From an uncultured Duncaniella sp. (GTDB lineage: Bacteria > Bacteroidota > Bacteroidia > Bacteroidales > Muribaculaceae): a stretch of 64,000 bases of DNA. Within the stretch, counting starts at the first letter, position 1. Each line of letters starts with the position of its first letter. Of the stretch, positions 63,041 through 64,000 are shown one piece after another. The notes beneath the pieces are model-generated. The model saw only the letters and a list, made by a program, of their open reading frames with translations. It ran no database searches and was not told the origin of the DNA. The DNA is taken from assembly GCF_910577345.1 (NCBI RefSeq), contig NZ_CAJTMT010000003.1, positions 62,001-126,000 on the forward strand, in the 5' to 3' direction. A program made the position numbers and the translations under genes.

Positions 63041-63203
63041 CTGTATCAAACCGACATGAGAGATACAAAAGCACAAAAGAGCATAAGAAACAGAAGAATT
63101 TTATAATAAAAGGTATGGAGATAACCCTCAATCATACAGACACATATCTTCTGTCACTTATGCTCTTTTGTGCTTTTGTATCTCTCATGTCGGTTTGATA
63201 CAG
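63041..63203. repeat. 163-bp element with perfect 47-bp inverted arms
   Basis: Arms 63041-63087 and 63157-63203 are exact reverse complements. The 69-base centre holds a further partly matching stem (ACAGAAGA/TCTTCTGT). No target duplication is visible at the edges, and no transposase. Part of the arm (AAAAGAGCATAAG) also occurs in the terminator near 40.1 kb. It may be a miniature repeat or a very long hairpin terminator. Confidence 0.9.
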
Positions 63204-63262
63204 CTACGATGCCTAAGGTTGGTTTTCACCATCATTATTCCGATATTGGCCATAAAGATTTG

Positions 63263-63292
63263 TTGGGTTATATGGCATTTTTGGTAACTTTG
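63263..63292 (+). promoter_or_regulatory. Promoter of the last MFS gene
   Basis: TTG, 19 bases, then TAACTTTG. The leader is about 8 bases. Confidence 0.6.
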
Positions 63293-63306
63293 CAAAAAAT
63301 TTTGTT

Positions 63307-64000
63307 ATGTCTGATTTTTCCAAAAAGTACTATTTCTTTCTTGTAATTTTTCTTGGAATGTTGTCGGCTTTCGGCCCCTTTGTAACCGACATGTATCTTC
63401 CGACTCTCCCCTCGATGGCCGACGTTTTCCACACCACCCCGTCACTTGTCCAGATGGGTCTCGCGACGAGCATGTTAGGACTGGCTGTAGGCCAGATATT
63501 TTTCGGCCCGCTCAGCGATAAATACGGACGCAAGGCCGTGCTCGTATCGGCAATGATACTTTTCGCGGTTTCCACTGTTGTGAGCATCTATTCCCCATCC
63601 ATAGAATTTTTCAATATCTGCCGTTTCCTCCAAGGTCTCGGAGGTTCGGGCGGCATAGTCCTCTCGCGCTCAGTTGCAACCGACTGCTATTCAGGACGTG
63701 AACTGGCGAAGATGCTTGCCATCATCGGAGCTGTCAACGGTATCGCCCCTGTCACCGCCCCCGTCATCGGCGGTCTGGTTTCGGAAGCTGTCGGCTGGCA
63801 GGGAATTTTCTGGATTCTCTTCGGAATCGGAGCCGTGATTCTGCTGATGTGTCTGATTTTCAAAGAATCCCACGCAAAGGAAAAGCGCTACACCGGCAGT
63901 GTCATGAGCCTTCTGAGCAAATTTCCCGACATTTTCAAGTTGAAATATTTCGTGGTCTATACGCTCATGTATGCCTTCACCTGCGGCGTTCTATTCTCAT
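63307..64000 (+). CDS. Bcr/CflA-type MFS drug transporter (partial, runs off the window)
   Basis: The first 231 residues of a transporter with 12 expected helices, cut by the window end. Visible marks are the first helix MLSAFGPFVTDMYLPTLPSM, typical of the Bcr/CflA group, motif A GPLSDKYGRK, the RFLQGLGGSGGIVLSRS segment, and the motif C region (IAPVTAPVIGGLV). Members export bicyclomycin, sulfonamides or similar compounds. The protein begins 104 bases after the large inverted repeat, with its own promoter. Confidence 0.92.
   Translation, partial: MSDFSKKYYFFLVIFLGMLSAFGPFVTDMYLPTLPSMADVFHTTPSLVQMGLATSMLGLAVGQIFFGPLSDKYGRKAVLVSAMILFAVSTVVSIYSPSIEFFNICRFLQGLGGSGGIVLSRSVATDCYSGRELAKMLAIIGAVNGIAPVTAPVIGGLVSEAVGWQGIFWILFGIGAVILLMCLIFKESHAKEKRYTGSVMSLLSKFPDIFKLKYFVVYTLMYAFTCGVLFS

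Noticed and set aside
63041..63203. Insertion sequence or complete MITE
   Set aside because: No transposase and no flanking target duplication were seen; reported only as an inverted-repeat element.

Overview
The window looks like chromosome of a gut Bacteroidales bacterium, most likely in or near the family Muribaculaceae. This is inferred from gene content and promoter style, not from a marker gene. Evidence includes a SusC/SusD polysaccharide utilisation locus, a PorV-type outer-membrane protein, a FeoA-FeoB fusion, a xusABC-like siderophore locus, GLPGLI and DUF4374 proteins, and many promoters of the Bacteroidota type (TTG or TTTG, about 19-20 bases, then TAnnTTTG). No rRNA, tRNA, IS element, phage gene or CRISPR array was seen.

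Layout. 1-14.6 kb is mostly housekeeping: thyA-folA, a pair of membrane and lipoprotein polyferredoxins, porV-ispF, feoAB, an FtsX-like permease and a strongly expressed-looking pyruvate phosphate dikinase gene. A small AT-rich accessory patch follows (two small DUF3791-like proteins, a YafQ-type toxin-antitoxin pair and a GLPGLI protein). After a gene-free AT-rich stretch of about 1 kb, 15.6-33.6 kb is one polysaccharide utilisation locus. Its genes are GH2 with a malectin-like tail, an alginate-lyase-family/GH88 fusion, a DUF6377 membrane regulator, SusC, SusD, a surface lipoprotein, GH5, GH3 and a GH18-ThuA fusion. A second membrane-spanning TPR-HTH regulator faces it from 33.8-35.5 kb. The enzyme set points to an acidic beta-linked polysaccharide: the lyase would cut uronic linkages, GH88 would remove the unsaturated uronate, and GH5/GH3/GH2 would finish the neutral part.

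35.8-55.6 kb is envelope and transport: a lipoprotein hydrolase, a DHA2 efflux MFS, a xusCBA-like siderophore locus, an RND pump without an adjacent adaptor, a LytS/LytTR two-component pair with a PepSY-like periplasmic protein, and a complete RND tripartite pump (adaptor, pump, outer-membrane factor) with a divergent AraC regulator.

56.8-64 kb holds a lipoprotein that resembles a degenerate metallo-beta-lactamase, a divergent HxlR regulator and NAD(P)-binding oxidoreductase, and a tight four-gene run: a pyridoxamine-phosphate-oxidase-like flavoprotein, a zinc-type macrodomain, a SirTM-class sirtuin and a tannase-like esterase. The SirTM-macro pair is a predicted reversible protein ADP-ribosylation module. 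The window ends inside a Bcr/CflA-type MFS gene. The most interesting items are that module, the lyase-GH88 fusion, the GH18-ThuA fusion, the NapH-NapG-like fusion with an internal Tat motif, the Glu/Gly/Arg repeat in the XusC-like protein, and a 163-bp element with perfect 47-bp inverted arms.
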